Shown here in pieces: positions 31,584 to 56,778 of a DNA stretch of 64,000 nt. The stretch spans positions 1 to 64,000 of the forward strand of contig JAOPHQ010005505.1 in the NCBI GenBank assembly GCA_030340625.1, written 5' to 3'. The DNA comes from Merluccius polli. Lineage: Eukaryota > Chordata > Actinopteri > Gadiformes > Merlucciidae. The notes beneath the pieces are model-generated. The model did not search any database, was not told where the DNA came from, and worked only from the letters and a program-made list of their open reading frames with translations. Within the stretch, counting starts at the first letter, position 1. Each line of letters starts with the position of its first letter. A program made the position numbers and the translations under genes.

Positions 31584-31730
31584 CCTAAAGAGGTTAGCGT
31601 AGATGCTGCTATAGCATCAGTTATATCTCAACTGGAGAGTATTTCTTCATTGGAATAAGAGCAAAGAACGGCACTGAAGGCTTTTCTCGAAGTTTCCACG
31701 GACGACTTCCCAGAACTAGTCTATGTGTAA
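31584..31730 (+). pseudogene. fragment resembling a repetitive fish RecQ-like helicase N-terminus
   Basis: ATGGCGGCTCCTAAAGAGG starts a frame MAAPKEVSVDAAIASVIS, a TAA stop after about 27 codons, then EQRTALKAFLE in the same frame. I recall this block preceding the Walker A motif of multi-copy RecQ-like genes in fish genomes. Here it breaks off before that motif and has a premature stop, so it is a dead 5' fragment. Confidence 0.4.
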
Positions 31731-32871
31731 CAAATCATCTGGCGCATCAGGGTAAATAAAAGCCATAACATTAAATATTGCACTGCCTACACCGAGATAT
31801 TGCGCATCCCCCCCCCCCCCCAATAAAAAACAGTTCCCTCCCCCCCCCTTCTGTGGTGCTGTCTATACAGGCACGTGCAGAGTGGGGGGCTATGGGTGCC
31901 CGAGCCCCTGCCCCTTTCCCTCTGAAGGACCAAAGTGCCCTTTTGAGTGGTCATTTAAATTTCCGTTATCGGCCCCGCGTCAATAATCGCGCATCAGAAA
32001 TCCACCGGCAGCACCCCCCCCCCCCCCCGCCCCCGCTCAACAATCGCGCAATATAAAGCCTCTCCCGTTTTCGACTTTGAGCCCCTGCCCCTCAAAGGGT
32101 CTCTGCACGGCCCTGTGTCTATACATGCTCCTATTTAATTAGATTTATGAAAAAGTCAAATCAGTAACAGTTCCGAGGATCCATTTATATATGCTATGTG
32201 CATAAACCAACACATGTTCATTAATCTACTGTCATAAATATCTTAATTGTTTTGTCACACTCTGACAGCATATAGGCTGCATTTGTTGGCCATACGTTTG
32301 AGAAGGAAGTCATTGAAGGTGTTTGGGGACTGGTTAATGAGCTCTAATTTACAGCTGTACCAACCCAAAAGAAAACAAAAGTGTCGCCAAAATCCTTGCT
32401 AATCATTAATCGTGGTGCAGCTAGCTAACCAACAGATGATGTTGAAAGAGTGATCCACCAAGGCCAGCAACATCAGGCTACATGACATGCCAAAAAAAGG
32501 TGCCAAACAGCTGGTGCCACATTTTCGAAAAATGTCTATGGACAAAAAATACATTTCTCTTCTATTCGGACAGCTTAAAGCTATACAGACATTTAAAGCC
32601 ATACAAGGTATGGTTCGTCACATTTTGTGATAAATTCTAAAACTGGTCGTTCGAAAATTATGTCCAAGAAATAAAGAGCACTAAAAGAACTACAACCTAC
32701 TCATCATTAGACTGTAAAGCTCCCGATTGCTGTCATAGGGCAAACAAGGAGTCATACTCAGTTTGATAAAAAGCCACAAAACTCGACAGAGTGAGCGCCA
32801 TTTGTTTTACCGACACGATGGTGCTGGGGGGAGAGGGCAGCTATGAGCAAACATGGACCGTAAAGGCTATA
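31731..32871. other. gene-free, low-complexity and repeat debris
   Basis: Poly-C runs near 31809-31820 and 32017-32028 and mobile-element-like text; no supported gene. Confidence 0.5.
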
Positions 32872-33225
32872 GAGTGGTGCAGGAATGAGTCCTAAAACCT
32901 GGAAATCCATTAGCATTTTGGCACTTACAGTTCTCTCGTCTCGAAGTCAATGGGTTTTTTGAATGGGTTTTTGGTTCGATGCCTGAAATAAGGTCTGTGG
33001 TTAACACAAGCTTAAGAGAATGCCGCGTTTTGTTCTACGACATAAAATACGTCGGTAAATACCCCACTTGTGAATTAGTGTTCATTGGTGAATATTATCT
33101 TGCTTAACAAAACGTGTGAGTATCATAAACTTGTGTTTGCCACAAAGCTTATTTTCTGCAATAATGCAAAAGCCAATGGGAAAAACCCATTGGCTTTTTG
33201 TCGAGGGAACCCAGGGAGATGCTAA
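32872..33225 (+). repeat. dispersed repeat, copy B
   Basis: Reverse complement of copy A at 3757-4190. Contains an internal hairpin CAAAAGCCAATGGG-AAAAA-CCCATTGGCTTTT (33167-33200). Confidence 0.75.
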
Positions 33226-33268
33226 CTTCTGGCTTGGCCTACAAAAATACGTCATCCCTGCACCACTC

Positions 33269-33430
33269 TATAGGGCTTGTACATCACAATGCATCATGGG
33301 ATTTTTTGTTGGCAATACTCCGTCATATTGAGAGGACTCGAGCGTTGTAGAACTGTCAAATCCTAAATCAATGTAAACATACTGTAACCTAGGCTAATGA
33401 AGTCTTTGCCACGTCTTGCATGAGACACGT
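33269..33430 (+). repeat. dispersed repeat, copy D
   Basis: Same sequence and orientation as 28885-29045, lying directly after copy B. B and D may therefore be two parts of one longer element. Confidence 0.75.
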
Positions 33431-33820
33431 TTTTTAATTTAAACACAACAATTTCTCAAATAATTACAAAATATTTCATGATTAATTGCTAAACAAACCA
33501 AAAAAACATGACTACTAACGACTAATAACTAAAATTCTAATTTGCGGTCATTGCGATGTGACGCTTCGATGCACAAGCTCTATATAGCTCACGTCCCTCC
33601 CCTTCCGCTGTCCCCCATGGGACCTTATTTCAATGAAAATATGTATGGGAGTCAATGGCAATGCCATTGAGGTGAGGGGGGAGGGGCGGGATAGGAGAAA
33701 AGTTGGGGTCTAGGGGACTGGTATCCGGGATAGTAGCACGACCCTGTGTAGCGAGTGCTCAGCCACTTCATGAAGCATACGGGAACGCCGCCAACAAGCA
33801 AGCAAAACCTGCTATGCTAT

Positions 33821-34487
33821 GCCAGCCTCCATTTCGAAAAGCAAGTCAAACTAGCCCCCACATTGTTTTGCGGTACGCGTAGATACTAGGCATTACGGTA
33901 AGAGCATGTAAGAACTGATTTCAGAATAAAAGTAACGTTCCGGTGAACGTGATAGGACGTGAATGTGCTTTCACATGCATTCAATAGATGGGTTAAATAC
34001 CTACACATAAAAACATTAAATAATAATTATTATTATTAAATAACACACACAATTATTACTATTATTATCATTATTATTAATAATAATAATAATAATAATA
34101 ATATCGCCTGCAAACTGGTTTGAAAATTGAAGCTGTTTCAATTGTGTGAATAATTAGTTAAAATTAATAATAAATAATACATTTTCTGATGTGGAATTCA
34201 ATACATACATAGAAACTCTGTTCCTTCTAAATTAAGATTGATATTAAAAGGAAACCCCCTGTTTTCACAGACCAGTTTCACTTCTGGAAGATAGCTGACC
34301 ACCTCGGCGTGTCCTGAGATTATCTGAGTGACACTGATGTGGTCAGCTATCTTCAGCTATCACGTTCAACGTTGCTTTTATTTTGAAATCAGTTCTAACG
34401 CGCTCTTACCGTAATGCCTAGTATCTACGCATACCACAAAACAACGTGGGGGCTGGTTTGACCATGCTTTTTCAAGAGGAGGCTGGC
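33821..34487. mobile_element. foldback element with 135-bp inverted arms
   Basis: The left arm (33821-33955; includes GTAGATACTAGGCATTACGG, AACTGATTTCA, AACGTGATAG) matches the reverse complement of the right arm (34357-34487) at about 80-85% by eye. A second, perfect 16-bp hairpin (GAAGATAGCTGACCAC, 34287-34302, against 34339-34354) lies just inside the right arm. No ORF. Confidence 0.8.
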
Positions 34488-36530
34488 CAGACCGCAGCCC
34501 TTAGCTGTCAAGACAGCTTTCCGCTGTCTAACCGGCTGGTAGGACACGGCACTCTCACAGGGATGAGCAGAGACTAAAGCCCCTTTCCTACTGGCCAAAA
34601 AACCCACCAAAACCCACTAACATCTGGCTTTTGTCTGCAGTGGGAAAGGGTCCACCCGACATAGCCACGAAAATGTATCGTCTCCTGCTCCCATCGGTTG
34701 CGATGGGGACGTTAAAGGTGACACACCAGAGAAAACCCTACTCGTCTACTGGCAATGGGGAAGGGGTCCATCGGCTATTTTGAGCGGGTCTGCCCGCGTT
34801 TAAAAAACGCTTTTTTGGGGGGTGTAAAAAGGGTATTGGGGAGCCCGGCCCCCCATAAGTGGACCATGGAGAGCCCCTCTCGAAGGGTGGGGAGAGGCCA
34901 TCTGCACGCTGGGGAAACGCGGCACAATCCAGCGAACTCACCATCCGCTCTTTTTGCAAATTAGTGTGAAAAGTGAATCAGTTCTTCCTTGGCCAATGAC
35001 CAATGATCCTACCAATGTAGGTAGATGGACAAACAAAATAACTGTTGCTGTGGAAATGATCTTGTGAGAATAAAACAGTTCAGAATCAGAATGAGCGTTA
35101 TTGCCAGATAAGTTTTCACTTACAGCAATTTGCGATGGTGCGAATGGTGCATACAATAAACAGGTACTATCAAGATATAAATATAAGAAAAAATGGTAAC
35201 ACTTTAGATTAGGGACCACATATTCACCATTAACTAGTTGCTTATTAGCATGCATATTAGTAGCATATTAGCTCTTTATTAGTCATTATAAAGCACTTAT
35301 TAATGCCTTATTCTGCATGACCATGTTCAATAACTACAAGGCCATTAACTAAGAGTTTTCCCTCAATAACCTCCTAATTACAATTTATTGATAGGAAGTA
35401 AGGAAAACACAAAAGTATGTTTAAGTGTTAATAGTGTCCAAATAACTCTAAATTAAGTAGTAAGTAAGTAGTAGTAGCTCACAGTAAATATAATATGTAT
35501 AAGATGTGCAATGGTCAGGTATTATAGACCAGGATGTGGGTTAAAGTGATGTGTAGTATCTATGGGTGGGGGTGGAGGGGGACAAGATTCCGTGTCAGTG
35601 GGCCTTGTTGATGAGGCCCACTGCAGTCAGGAAGAAACTGTTTTTGTGGCGTGAGGTTTTGGCCCTGATGGACCTCAGCCTCCTGCCAGAGGGGAGTGAT
35701 TTGAAAAGGGTTAGGGTTAGGGTTGACGGCACAGCCTCGGTGTACTCATGCAGACTGTTGGTATTAGTCCTGAAAACATCCAAGTCTGTATAGTCCAGAC
35801 ACACCTGAAGATCCTCCATAGCTTCACTGGTCCACTTCTTTGAAATCCTCACAAAAGGTTTAAAAATGTAATTTCTGCCTGTATCAGGGAATCAGGTGGA
35901 CCATGACGTGGTCAGAGTGTCTCAGTTCAAGGCTGAGATGAGTACAGAGGACAATGACTAACGAGTCTGCTCCACACACAGTATCCGGTCGACGAGCGTG
36001 CGCTGTGCTTCCTGCATGTTGGTCTGCGGTGGGATCCATTTGTTGGATCCTTCAAATTCGGCAAAAGAAGGCCGCATTTGGAGGAGCCTTCGAAATGAGA
36101 CAGCCTTGTCGCGCCACGGTGACGCATGTGGTCTTCAAATGCAGCCTTCGAAGGATGCAGCGCCTGAATTGAGACACAGCCATAGAAAGTGAATGGAGGC
36201 GGAATTGGCCCGCTCATGACACGTCTGAAGGGTGAAAGCTGTCTTTTGGTTTATTGCATAATGTCTGTCTGGCTTATATTCAGACACAAGCATTAAATAT
36301 GAACACCAAGTGGTAGACCTACTAAGAAAATAAAACAAATTGACATATTGAAAAAATTCATATCCAATAAATGAATACGAAATAGAATATAAATAGAATA
36401 CAGAACTTTAAATCCCTCCCCCTAAGTCCTTGCAGCATCCCATGTGTATTTATTTGGTTTGAATATGGTCAATGGTTGTTTTTATGACTTAATGGACCCT
36501 TTTTCGCAGAAGGAAAAATACAGGTGTAGC
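34488..36530. other. repeat debris, no gene seen
   Basis: A stretch with CAGAATCAGAATGAGCGTTA (about 35083) and GCCCTGATGGACCTCAGCCT (about 35661) matches text I recall from a common fish retroposon. It carries a short GGGTTA run (35708-35727). Around 36040-36180 a repeat with inverted CCTTCGAA motifs occurs. Confidence 0.5.
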
Positions 36531-36656
36531 TGTCACAGTCTCCTCTGCCTCTCACCTGCAGTGGAAATTTCCACCCCTGCTCAGCCACTCCTACAGCCAC
36601 ACCCCCTCATCAGCGCAACTGCTTCCACCTGGTCACCACAGTAGATACAGCCTCTG

Positions 36657-37005
36657 TGACGAATAACAGTACATATAACAACAGGCTGTAATATCCTCAC
36701 ATAGCCACAAGATGGCAGCACACATAATACACTAGGAGGCGAGCGCTCAACACTAGCTAATCAGAGCACATTACACGTCATAGAGGCCACGCCTGCCCAG
36801 GTACTATCGAGCGCACACAAGCAGGGGAGGGCAGAAACTCTACAGGCAGCGTATCTATCAGATATCCAGCTAAGAGTTGCTCCACGCGTGAATTATACAA
36901 TTCCTCTCCGTTTGCTTCATAGATAACAGACCAAAACCATAACAAATAAAGTGAGTTAAAAGCGATCCTGTGTCGGCGGCCTTCTTCCTCAAAGAACACA
37001 TCACC
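36657..37005 (+). mobile_element. possible solo LTR nested in the gypsy LTR
   Basis: A block from TGTGACGAATAACAG to CCTCAAAGAACA interrupts the LTR. It has TG...CA ends and an AATAAA-type signal (CAAATAAAGTG, about 36945). TCACC occurs on both sides but not flush with the ends, so the target duplication is uncertain. Confidence 0.35.
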
Positions 37006-37419
37006 TCACTCACCCTCTGCTCACTGCCAGATTGTTGCACTGTTATGAATGACTCTCCAGCCTGCGAATTAGCACTGATCCCCTGTTGCCGACCCTACCT
37101 GTTTCCTGACCATTGCCTTAGCCTGATCCCTGGACCTTTGGACACAGATCTGATACCTGTTCTGAGACGTATGAGGTTTTGCCTGCAACCCTCTACCACC
37201 TTCAAAGAGGAGTCTATCATCCCACTATCTCCTGAGTGAGTGTCAGCTTTCCCTGGTCCCTTCCCCTCTCCTTTATTCCTGAAGAAAGAAGACACCATTT
37301 GGTTATTGTTCAAAATTCTCCTGTGCTACAATAAAAGTTATTATCACTGATTCCCTGTTTCCCGTGTGCTGCTATTGGGTTCATTCCTTCCCCTGTTACA
37401 GTACAATCTGGCCATAATA

Positions 37420-38560
37420 TGAATCCAGCACACACTTCCCCTACCAAGGACCAATTTGAACGCGTAGAGGGAGTCCTCCAGCAACATGAGGCGTACATGG
37501 CGTCCACTGCAGTGGAGAATAAGCAGACAGCTCCTGCTCAGGAACAGGCCATCTCTTCTTTGGCTGGCCAAGTGCAGTGACTAACTGCTGTCATCATACA
37601 GTTGTCCTCTGTTAGCTCTGCTCCTGCACCTGCCGCACCAACAAGCCCTTCCTTGCCACGGAGTCCAGTCTCTGAACCATGTATTGGAGCTCCTGAACGA
37701 TATGCAGGTGAACCTGAGAGGTTTAGCCCGTTCCTGACTAATTGCTCCATATTCTTTGCTTTTCAACCTCTTACCTTTGCTTCAGAAGAAGCTAAAGTAG
37801 CTTTCACCATTAATCAACTGACGGGAAGAGCTAGGCTAGTGGGATAAACAGACTACTGCTTGTGCTTCATTTGCATAATTGTCTGCTGAGTTACGCAAAG
37901 TCTTTGGGCAGGGTTCCCAGTCTACTGACGCTAGTGGTTTTCTGAGTCTGTCAGGATAACCAGTCAGTGTTTGATTACTCCGAAGATTTCCGCACCGAAG
38001 CCCGTTTAAGTAGCTGGAATGAGGGCACTCTTTGAGATGAATTTTTGCATGGTCTGGCAGATCACATCAAGGATGAGCTTGTGTCTTACGCCCTTCCATC
38101 TTCCCTTGATGAGGTCATTGCCCTAGCCAACAACATTGACCTCCACATCCAGGCTCGCAAGAGGGAGAAGCGACAAACACCCTCCACTCGCTCGTCTGCC
38201 GCATCATCACGTCGTCCTGCCCCCAACCAGACCCATCCTGCAGTCAGTCTGGAGTCTTTATCCAGTAACCCTGAGCCTGTGCAGTTGGGTCGCACCAGTC
38301 TGTGCCCTGAGGAACGAGAGCGACGCCACAAAGCTAACCTCTGCCTGTACTGTGGTTGACCAGGCCACTTCATCTCCCATTACCCAGCCAAAGGGGGGGC
38401 TCATCAGTAGGTGGGGAGTTACTGGTGAACCCATCCTCTTTCAAAACCTCCTCCATGGTTGACCGTCCTCTGTTTTCGGCTAAGCTCCTTCTGCCTGAAA
38501 ATCCTGTCTGCATTCATTGATTCTGGAGCTGATGCTAACATTATTGATATAAGAGCTGGG
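37420..38560 (+). pseudogene. gag-protease remnant of the gypsy element
   Basis: Broken frames read, in order: an N-terminal coiled region; a capsid-like stretch around PERYAGEPERFSPFLTNC with AKVAFTINQLTGRA; another around LADHIKDELVSYALPS; a CCHC-like knuckle whose last cysteine is tyrosine (CLYCG to HFISHY), with an internal stop; and a retropepsin-like DSGADANIID near 38520. Several stops and frame changes make it non-functional. Confidence 0.7.
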
Positions 38561-38803
38561 CATTGGTCCGTACCTGCATTTTTGCCTGCAACCCTCTACC
38601 ACCTTCAAAGAGGAGTCTATCATCCCACTATCTCCTGAGTGAGTGTCAGCTTTCTCTGGTCCCTTCCCCTCTCCTTTATTCCTAAAGAAAGAAGACACCG
38701 TTTGGTCATTGTTCAAGATTCTCCTGTGATACAATAAAAGTCATTATCACTGATTCCGTTTCCTGTGTGCTGCTATTGGGTTCATTCCTTCCCCGTTACA
38801 GTA

Positions 38804-38963
38804 GCTGATTGTTTGATTTAGGTATGGCAGTGCACCAGTATGGACACAATTAGTCCAGTAAATATACGCAAGTAAATAAAACCGACCTAATGGTAAAATT
38901 ACAGGAACAGGAAGTTACTTTACCCGACTATTGATGACCTGTGAAAAGGGTCCATTGCAGCCG

Positions 38964-38998
<35 letters not shown>

Positions 38999-39322
38999 TC
39001 CCCCCCCCTCCCCTCCTTCTGCTTTGTCTATTAACTTTTGTCTAAACCACATTCCCCCCCACCCTTCCTTTATGGTGGTTAATATTTGATTATCAGACAG
39101 AGATAAAAGCATTGATTTAGGCTGTTTTCTGCCTCATTAACTCCACTGGTGTTTATCTCTTCTGAACAACGCACGTTGTGTAATATGTCTACACCTTCTA
39201 CTCACCTATGAAACACCTCATTTGCTCAGCTGCGTGTGTTAGTCTTGTTACTTGTTAATCTTGGCGTGGTGTTCAGGTGTTGGCATCTCTGATCTTCTTC
39301 TGCTGTACTACTTGGAGCGAAG
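38804..39322. other. slc13a2: 5' flank of slc13a2
   Basis: Contains a CT run (38962-38998) and C-rich patches. Presumed promoter and 5'UTR of slc13a2; no clear TATA box or upstream exon. Confidence 0.5.
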
Positions 39323-53499
<14,177 letters not shown>

Positions 53500-53509
53500 G
53501 TACAGAACA

Positions 53510-54150
53510 GTGTAGTGGCTCTGAGTGTTCCCACTTCCAGCAAAAAGGTTCTGGGTCCCAACCCCAATGTCTTGTAGTAGGCATCCTTGAGCAAGATGTC
53601 CAACCCCTACGTCCTCCTTAAAGGTGCAGTGTGTAGGATTTAGTGGCATCCAGCGGAATGAACTTGGCAGAAATTGAATATATTATTATTCATTCATTAT
53701 TCAAGTATGTTTTAATTAGTGTATAATCCCATTAAAATAAGAATCGTGTTTTGGTGACCTTAGAATGAGCCGTTTATATCTACATAGGTGCGCCATGTTG
53801 CACCACCATGTTTGTACAGTAGCCCAGAAGGGAAAAACGCGTAACAATTGCGTAACAATCATAATCGTTATCGTAGAAGATATGACCTACATTTTTAAAT
53901 ACTATATATAAATCTATCAAGGAAGCTAATCACTCGACATTTAGCTATTCGATGGTGTCATAGACGATGACATTATTTTGAAGACCTACTGGCACCTTAC
54001 AGGCCACCATAGCTAGGGTGAGGGAGGTATTCAGTTTGTTGCGATATGCAACCTCACCACTAGATGGCACTAAATCCTACACACTGCATCTTTAATGACA
54101 TTCATCTGTACTCACATTAATTGGCTTTGGATGAAAGTGTCTCAAAGAGG
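53510..54150 (+). mobile_element. SINE-like sequence split by a TTAA MITE, in the slc13a2 3'UTR
   Basis: From about 10 bp after the stop, the text (GGTTCTGGGTCCCAACCCC, CCTTGAGCAAGATGTCCAAC) resembles a tRNA-derived fish SINE head and body. After the MITE it resumes with TTGGCTTTGGATGAAAGTGT, like the conserved SINE tail. Identification is from memory of the consensus. Confidence 0.5.
53618..54095. mobile_element. piggyBac-type MITE with TTAA target duplication
   Basis: Ends AAAGGTGCAGTGTGTAGGAT and, inverted, AAAGATGCAGTGTGTAGGAT, matching over about 26 bp with one mismatch. Both are flanked by TTAA (53618-53621, 54092-54095). No ORF. Confidence 0.85.
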
Positions 54151-54656
54151 GATCGAGAGGGAGTAAGAGAGCGAAAGACAAAAGCTTAAAATGCACAGCC
54201 TAGTGGCATTTGTACTTATTCTGTCTGAGGTTCCCCAATACAACCAATGAATGATCCTTATATTAATATCAATCAATGCTTTGTATGACACTATTATGAT
54301 AACAATGGACTATCAGAGCCTGCTTTTAACCTCATACATGACATAAATACATAAATAAAACTTTATATATCTACACAGAAATATTGTATACTAAATATAT
54401 TTATTACTCAAATGGGTATATTGGTACAGTGTACTTTGAACATATGCTTGTTTGATTTTAATGAAGCTATGATTTTATTTATGATTTTAAAGTATTTTGT
54501 ATATACACTATGTTCAAAGCCCAAATGCACTGCAAGTCTACGCTAGATCTGTTTACATGATGCAGTATGATATATAAAAAAAATGTTTTCAGATCACGGA
54601 AAGTACTTAGCTCATGTAAGCCATGTCGCAATAACGTCTGGAAAAAAACATCTAGA

Positions 54657-54662
54657 AATAAA
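54657..54662 (+). other. slc13a2: candidate slc13a2 polyadenylation signal
   Basis: AATAAA about 1.16 kb after the stop. It would place the SINE and MITE inside the mature 3'UTR. Confidence 0.4.
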
Positions 54663-54787
54663 GCATAAATATTTTTTAAAAATGGCCATGTTTAAATTGT
54701 CTTTCATTTTTACTCACTTAACATACTCTCCACTACATATCCAGTAGGCAAACAAAACAGGCAGTTATTTAAAAAAATCCCATACAT

Positions 54788-54793
54788 TTTATT
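54788..54793 (-). other. unc119: candidate unc119 polyadenylation signal
   Basis: Minus-strand AATAAA about 1.74 kb after the unc119 stop and about 130 bp from the slc13a2 signal. Other AT-rich options exist closer to the stop. Confidence 0.3.
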
Positions 54794-55086
54794 TGTTGTC
54801 TTTCTAATGTAGTCACATCAACGTTTTAATAGTCAAAACTTTACATCAGTTATTTCGCTTCCACACACACACACACACACACACACAGTCACAGTCGGTC
54901 TTAAATAAATATATTTGGATGTCATTCAAGTTATTCCATTTTAACTGACAGACTAGGGCCCTGATAGTAACCCATGACTGGGTCCTTGGTTTTGTCATTT
55001 TAACATTGCATTTTAAGTCCCGCAACTCCAGTTCGTCATACTCTCATTCTTAAGATAATAGTATTTCCAAACAAATTCAAGGTATT

Positions 55087-55236
55087 GACCCTTTTCACAG
55101 GGGTCATTGTAGGACAACAACAGCCATCGCTCATAACACTATGATGTAACGGGCACTAGTAAAAAGAGCAGACCCATAATTAGCGTTTTGAGCGACACTG
55201 TGTTTATCCTATGACGACGCCTCTGTGAAGATGGTC
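55087..55236. mobile_element. short foldback MITE, copy 2
   Basis: Same architecture as 2401-2566: GACCCTTTTCACAGG and CTCATAACACT at left, and AGCGTTTTGAGCGACAC, GACGCCTCTGTGAAGATGG at right. More diverged than copy 1. Confidence 0.7.
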
Positions 55237-56359
55237 TAATCCCAAAAATGTGCGTTTCGACATACTTGACATAACGGACTAACACTGGCCATAACTCTGT
55301 CAACCACCTGTTGTCAACCATCAAACAGGTGATCTAGATGACACTCACATTGTTATTGGCTGAGCTTGGTATGCATTCATGATATATCATATAACCCTAA
55401 ATTACAAGCACCCAAAGGCTGTGCTCTTTTCCACTCAACCCACTCGGTCACATAGGTGTTCATGGGAAGGCTTGTGTCCTTTTTAAAAACAGGACTACAA
55501 TATCAGGGGCTTTAACTGGAATGTGTTGGAGCAACGCCACAGGGATATTATATATTATATATCGGCAGAGAGAGAGTAAACATTGTTCCCTTAAATAAAT
55601 GAATTCCTATGGATTATTTATTTTCTGCTTTCCATTAATTTTCTCAAATGTCCACCTAACCAGTTAACATGGACAACATGAACACACACAGTACAGTCAA
55701 AACATGTTATTTGTAAAATGTTGTGCTTTGAGCAAATATGAATACACACCTCCTAAAAGAGACAAATCACACATATACATTAAGGGACAAGGTATAAAGA
55801 AAGATCTGGAATCACTTTGTTTTTAAACAGCAGGCCTAGCTCTCTACCTATTCCCTGTCAGGTACAAAGTATGCTGACAGGCTTTGTTCATCTATAGTGG
55901 ACCACCGTGGGTGGTTTATTATCAAAGACATCACCATGCATCACACACAGACACACAGACACACACACACACACACACACACACGTGTGTACATGCACAT
56001 ATACCCATATTTGTAAACCACTTCTTTGCCTGAAAAATATTCTGCTTAATGTACTCTAAAACTTTTTTCTAACTTTTATCACTTGATATAGAAATTAAAA
56101 ATATACATTTTACTAATATACATGTTTTTTGCCTTTGCTTGAGATTACAAACTATCCGATCATTACGTGAATCATGTTGTTGAATAATAAATGAAGAGGC
56201 ATGTCAATATTGTTATTTTATGTAACAAACACTTTGCTACACTTTTATAATGCTGGTAAACCAATGGCCTGATGGGGCACAGTAGAGAGGGACTGTGTGT
56301 GTGTGTGCATGAGTGTTGTGTGAAAAAAGAAAAAAAAATGTCAGTGATACTTTACTTTG

Positions 56360-56421
<62 letters not shown>

Positions 56422-56531
56422 ATAGAGCCATGTTTAAGGGACAGTTCACCACCACTGCGCCCTCAAAAGGTCCGTTTGCTCTGTCCATTAATCCATCCAT
56501 CCCTCCCCAGTGCCGTAGGCCCGCTCAGGGC
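55237..56531. other. unc119 3' flank or 3'UTR
   Basis: AT-rich, with CA runs at 55950-55984 and 56361-56418. No other gene seen. Confidence 0.5.
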
Positions 56532-56736
56532 CTACTGCCCCCCACTGTACGAGTAGTCTGCTTTGTTGTGCATCACCAACTTGTTGTCCACAAAGTAGAA
56601 GCTGTCGGACTGTGTCTCGTACGGGTGCAGGATCATCTCCCTCACTGTAGGGGGTGACAAACCGACAGGTCGATGTTTTGTTAAGAGGGTTTCTCTGAAT
56701 GATTCAGTTATTTATTATTCCATCAAATCTTTAGGC

Positions 56737-56778
<42 letters not shown>

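Larger units (their letters stand above)
36532..38803 (+). mobile_element. decayed Ty3/gypsy-type LTR retrotransposon
   Basis: Direct repeats 37177-37403 and 38579-38803 are about 95% identical. Each ends CATTCCTTCCCC...GTTACAGTA and contains an AATAAAAGT signal; they are the 3' part of the left LTR and a truncated right LTR. Between them lie gag, a CCHC knuckle and the start of protease, then a deletion straight into the right LTR. The left LTR probably starts TGTCACAG at 36532 and is interrupted by another insertion. Confidence 0.75.
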
